This document shows positions 5,161 through 6,223 of a DNA stretch of 6,223 bases, in pieces (the stretch's first letter is position 1; every line of letters begins with the position of its first letter). Position numbers and translations under genes: made by a program. The stretch lies in the NCBI GenBank assembly GCA_023228745.1, contig JALOAP010000189.1, positions 1 to 6,223 on the forward strand. The letters run 5' to 3'. Source of the DNA: Dehalococcoidia bacterium. Its GTDB lineage: Bacteria; Chloroflexota; Dehalococcoidia; Tepidiformales; Tepidiformaceae. The notes beneath the pieces are model-generated. The model did not search any database. It had not been told where the DNA came from and worked only from the letters and a program-made list of their open reading frames with translations.

Positions 5161-5584
5161 ACTGCGCGAACGTTGTTTCGAACTTCGCCGCCGTGTCGAA
5201 GTACTCCTGGAACGTCTGGTTGAACCGGTAGAAGGCGTCGCGGCGGTGGTAATCCTTGCTCCGCGCGAACTCCTCGGCACTCTGCAGGTCGAGCGAATTC
5301 AACGTGAAGTCGTGTGTCGCCCGGCCGTTGACCTGGATGTCCTGGATCATCGCTTTCCAGGCGTCGTAGGGCTGTACGAGCACGAAATCGAGCTCTTCGG
5401 CGCGGTGCGCGTCGATCTCCTTCGCACCCTTCACTTCAAATGCTTCGAAGTCGACTTCGAAGAACTTATCGTCGACCTGCACGCCGACTTCTGCGTCACA
5501 CGTGCCGAGCCGCTTGAAGCTGTCGGACTTGTTGAGGAGATCGGCGGCGGTTTGGAACCACTCGACGGACGGGAAGACAGGCAC
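5159..5584 (-). CDS. Small protein, possibly SCP2-like sterol/lipid-binding fold
   Basis: The 141-residue protein starts at GTG 5584 with GGAGGT 5 nt upstream. It begins FPSVEWFQTAADLLN, followed by RLGTCDAEVGVQVDDKFFEVDFEAFEV (26-52), a stretch around DFVLVQPYDAWKAMIQDI (66-83), FTLNSLDL (93-100) and a C-terminal helix-rich part RRDAFYRFNQTFQEYFDTAAKFE (114-136). The helix, three strands, a W-containing helix and an LNSLDL-like strand resemble SCP2-type lipid-carrier domains. The resemblance is in pattern, not in a diagnostic motif, so the assignment is tentative. No signal peptide, no membrane segment and one Cys (29) suggest a soluble cytoplasmic protein. If SCP2-like, it would bind a fatty acyl chain, sterol or hopanoid, or acyl-CoA, which would suit the acyl-CoA genes on the other strand. 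It stands alone, with 198 bp before it and 261 bp after it. Confidence 0.78.
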   Translation of the reverse strand: MPVFPSVEWFQTAADLLNKSDSFKRLGTCDAEVGVQVDDKFFEVDFEAFEVKGAKEIDAHRAEELDFVLVQPYDAWKAMIQDIQVNGRATHDFTLNSLDLQSAEEFARSKDYHRRDAFYRFNQTFQEYFDTAAKFETTFAQ

Positions 5585-5589
5585 GAGCT

Positions 5590-5595
5590 ACCTCC
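5590..5595 (-). promoter_or_regulatory. Ribosome binding site for the SCP2-like gene
   Basis: GGAGGT on the minus strand lies 5 nt before GTG 5584, which decides the GTG start. Confidence 0.7.
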
Positions 5596-5607
5596 ACGAA
5601 ACCTGCG

Positions 5608-5620
5608 CCCCTCTGAGGGG
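5608..5620. promoter_or_regulatory. CCCCTC-T-GAGGGG palindrome upstream of the SCP2-like gene
   Basis: This is a perfect 6+1+6 palindrome 24-36 nt upstream of GTG 5584. A weak TAAACT box (minus, 5639-5634) lies just further upstream, so the palindrome would fall near the transcription start, where an operator or a leader hairpin (CCCCT/AGGGG stem) would act. No known operator is recognised. Confidence 0.3.
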
Positions 5621-5674
5621 GTCACGGCGCGGGAGTTTACCGGATGGTCGAATGATGTGCATCTGGAATGGGGG

Positions 5675-5716
5675 AAAAGCCCAAGGCGAAAGGCGAAAGG
5701 CATGAGGCACAAGGTG
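5675..5716. repeat. Degenerate 7-bp tandem repeat (plus AAAGGCG / minus CGCCTTT)
   Basis: Six consecutive 7-base units, of which five carry GG in the same phase (5685, 5692, 5699, 5706, 5713). The central units AAAGGCG and AAAGGCA are nearly identical and the outer ones decay. The tract sits in the spacer between two minus-strand genes and is not coding in the preferred annotation. Confidence 0.65.
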
Positions 5717-5739
5717 GTGGTTCGCGCGTCGCGCTTCGC

Positions 5740-5775
5740 AGTGCGTTGGTTCCGCGGAGTGCGCTGGTTGGGGCG
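5740..5775. repeat. Two diverged 18-bp direct repeats
   Basis: AGTGCGTTGGTTCCGCGG (5740-5757) is followed directly by AGTGCGCTGGTTGGGGCG (5758-5775). They match 13 of 18 bases, with 11 of 12 in the AGTGCG-TGGTT core. They lie in the same spacer as the 7-bp tract, just after the stop of the disordered-protein gene. Confidence 0.45.
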
Positions 5776-5782
5776 AAGCCGC

Positions 5783-6184
5783 TCATTCCTCATTGCGTTT
5801 ACGGCTGCCGCTGCCCTCTGCCTTCGGTGGTTCCATCTCTTCGTGGCGTTCTTCCGGCGTCGACGACCAATCCGGGCGTTCGGCTGGGGGCGCGCTGCGT
5901 AGCGGCTCGGTCTTTCCCTGCGAAGGGGCGCCGGCGACGTAGGGCAGGCCGGGCTCCGGGCCCTCGGGCATGGTCGGGCCGCCGTCAGAGGTGCCATCCT
6001 CGCCCGCGAGCTCCGGGTTGAGCGCCAGGACCTCGGCCCGTGACGGCTCGCCGGGCGCCGATTCGCCCTTCATCCCCGGTTCGGCATCGGGTACTTCTCC
6101 AGCAGCGGCCATCGCCTCGGCTTCCGGGTCTGGCTCGCCGCGCTCCTGCGGCAGGCGGTAGGGGGTGCGTCGTTCGTCGGCCAT
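5783..6184 (-). CDS. Small disordered acidic/proline-rich hypothetical protein
   Basis: I do not recognise this 133-residue protein. It is rich in Glu, Pro, Gly, Ala and Ser, has no Cys, no hydrophobic segment and almost no aromatic residues, and should be intrinsically disordered along its length. Short features are a charged start MADERRTPYRLPQERGEPDP, a slightly hydrophobic patch AEVLALNPEL (50-59) and a basic tail SRKRNEE. ATG 6184 is chosen over the adjacent GTG 6187 because GAGAGG lies 6 nt before the ATG. Synonymous third positions are strongly GC-rich, as in the other genes, and the frame is supported by a clear ribosome binding site, which argues for a real gene despite the composition. 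It heads the minus-strand group seen here; whether it shares a transcript with the SCP2-like gene across the 198-bp repeat-bearing gap is unclear. Confidence 0.65.
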   Translation of the reverse strand: MADERRTPYRLPQERGEPDPEAEAMAAAGEVPDAEPGMKGESAPGEPSRAEVLALNPELAGEDGTSDGGPTMPEGPEPGLPYVAGAPSQGKTEPLRSAPPAERPDWSSTPEERHEEMEPPKAEGSGSRKRNEE

Positions 6185-6190
6185 CACGAA

Positions 6191-6196
6191 CCTCTC
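6191..6196 (-). promoter_or_regulatory. Ribosome binding site of the disordered-protein gene
   Basis: GAGAGG on the minus strand ends 6 nt before ATG 6184 and favours it over GTG 6187. The remaining bases to 6223 show nothing further that I can support. Confidence 0.55.
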
Positions 6197-6223
6197 GCCG
6201 GTAATCCCGGGAGACGAGCGTCC

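Noticed and set aside
5608..5620. Intrinsic terminator for the disordered-protein gene.
   Set aside because: The stem is only 5 bp with a 3-nt loop, has no T-run, and lies over 160 bp from the stop, close to the next start.
5675..5775. CRISPR-like array.
   Set aside because: Units are 7 bp or a single 18-bp pair, with no spacers between repeats and no cas gene nearby.
5099..5902. Plus-strand open frame of 267 codons.
   Set aside because: It is the mirror of the SCP2-like gene and part of the disordered-protein gene. It lacks a ribosome binding site and a recognisable domain, and the minus-strand genes have both starts and coherent protein features.

Overview
The window is a GC-rich piece of bacterial chromosome with eight protein-coding genes and no RNA gene, insertion sequence or CRISPR array that I can see. 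The mix is ordinary lipid/acyl-CoA metabolism (a diacylglycerol-kinase-family lipid kinase, a tandem methylmalonyl-CoA-epimerase-like protein, an enoyl-CoA hydratase-family protein, a possible SCP2-like protein) plus a small F420-type split-barrel oxidoreductase. High GC, frequent GTG starts, an F420-type enzyme and 7-bp-periodic spacer DNA would fit a Chloroflexota (Dehalococcoidia-like) or possibly an actinobacterial genome. This assignment is a guess from gene style, not a proof.

Layout. Positions 1-805 (minus) hold most of a lipid kinase whose C-terminus runs off the left edge. It diverges, across a 57-bp gap, from a plus-strand cluster: a two-domain VOC/epimerase-like gene (863-1717), an enoyl-CoA hydratase/isomerase-family gene (1831-2619) and an F420-type nitroreductase-family gene (2639-2998). 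The last two are 19 bp apart and surely co-transcribed. The first two are separated by 113 bp holding overlapping, mutually exclusive GC-rich hairpins and a 7-bp-periodic tract that ends at the ribosome binding site.

From 3045 to the right edge all genes are on the minus strand. Reading leftwards they are: a 133-residue disordered proline/acid-rich protein (6184-5783), a 141-residue possible SCP2-like protein (5584-5159), an unrecognised 134-residue protein (4897-4493), and a membrane-anchored protein with a long disordered Pro/Ala/Glu linker and about five TPR repeats (4496-3045). The last pair overlap by 4 bp (GTGA) and are probably translationally coupled. The plus and minus clusters converge at about 2998-3045 with no clear terminator.

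How they work together: the plus-strand trio looks like a small acyl-CoA module of unknown substrate, in which both CoA enzymes carry non-canonical active-site residues. The minus-strand TPR protein looks like an envelope scaffold. Its linker carries a 24-residue motif twice, 20/24 identical, while 16 of the 20 shared codons differ at synonymous positions. That implies selection on a short linear motif in an otherwise low-complexity region, and it is the most striking signal here. The second is spacer DNA with a 7-bp period in two places (weaker traces in a third), with different repeat words.
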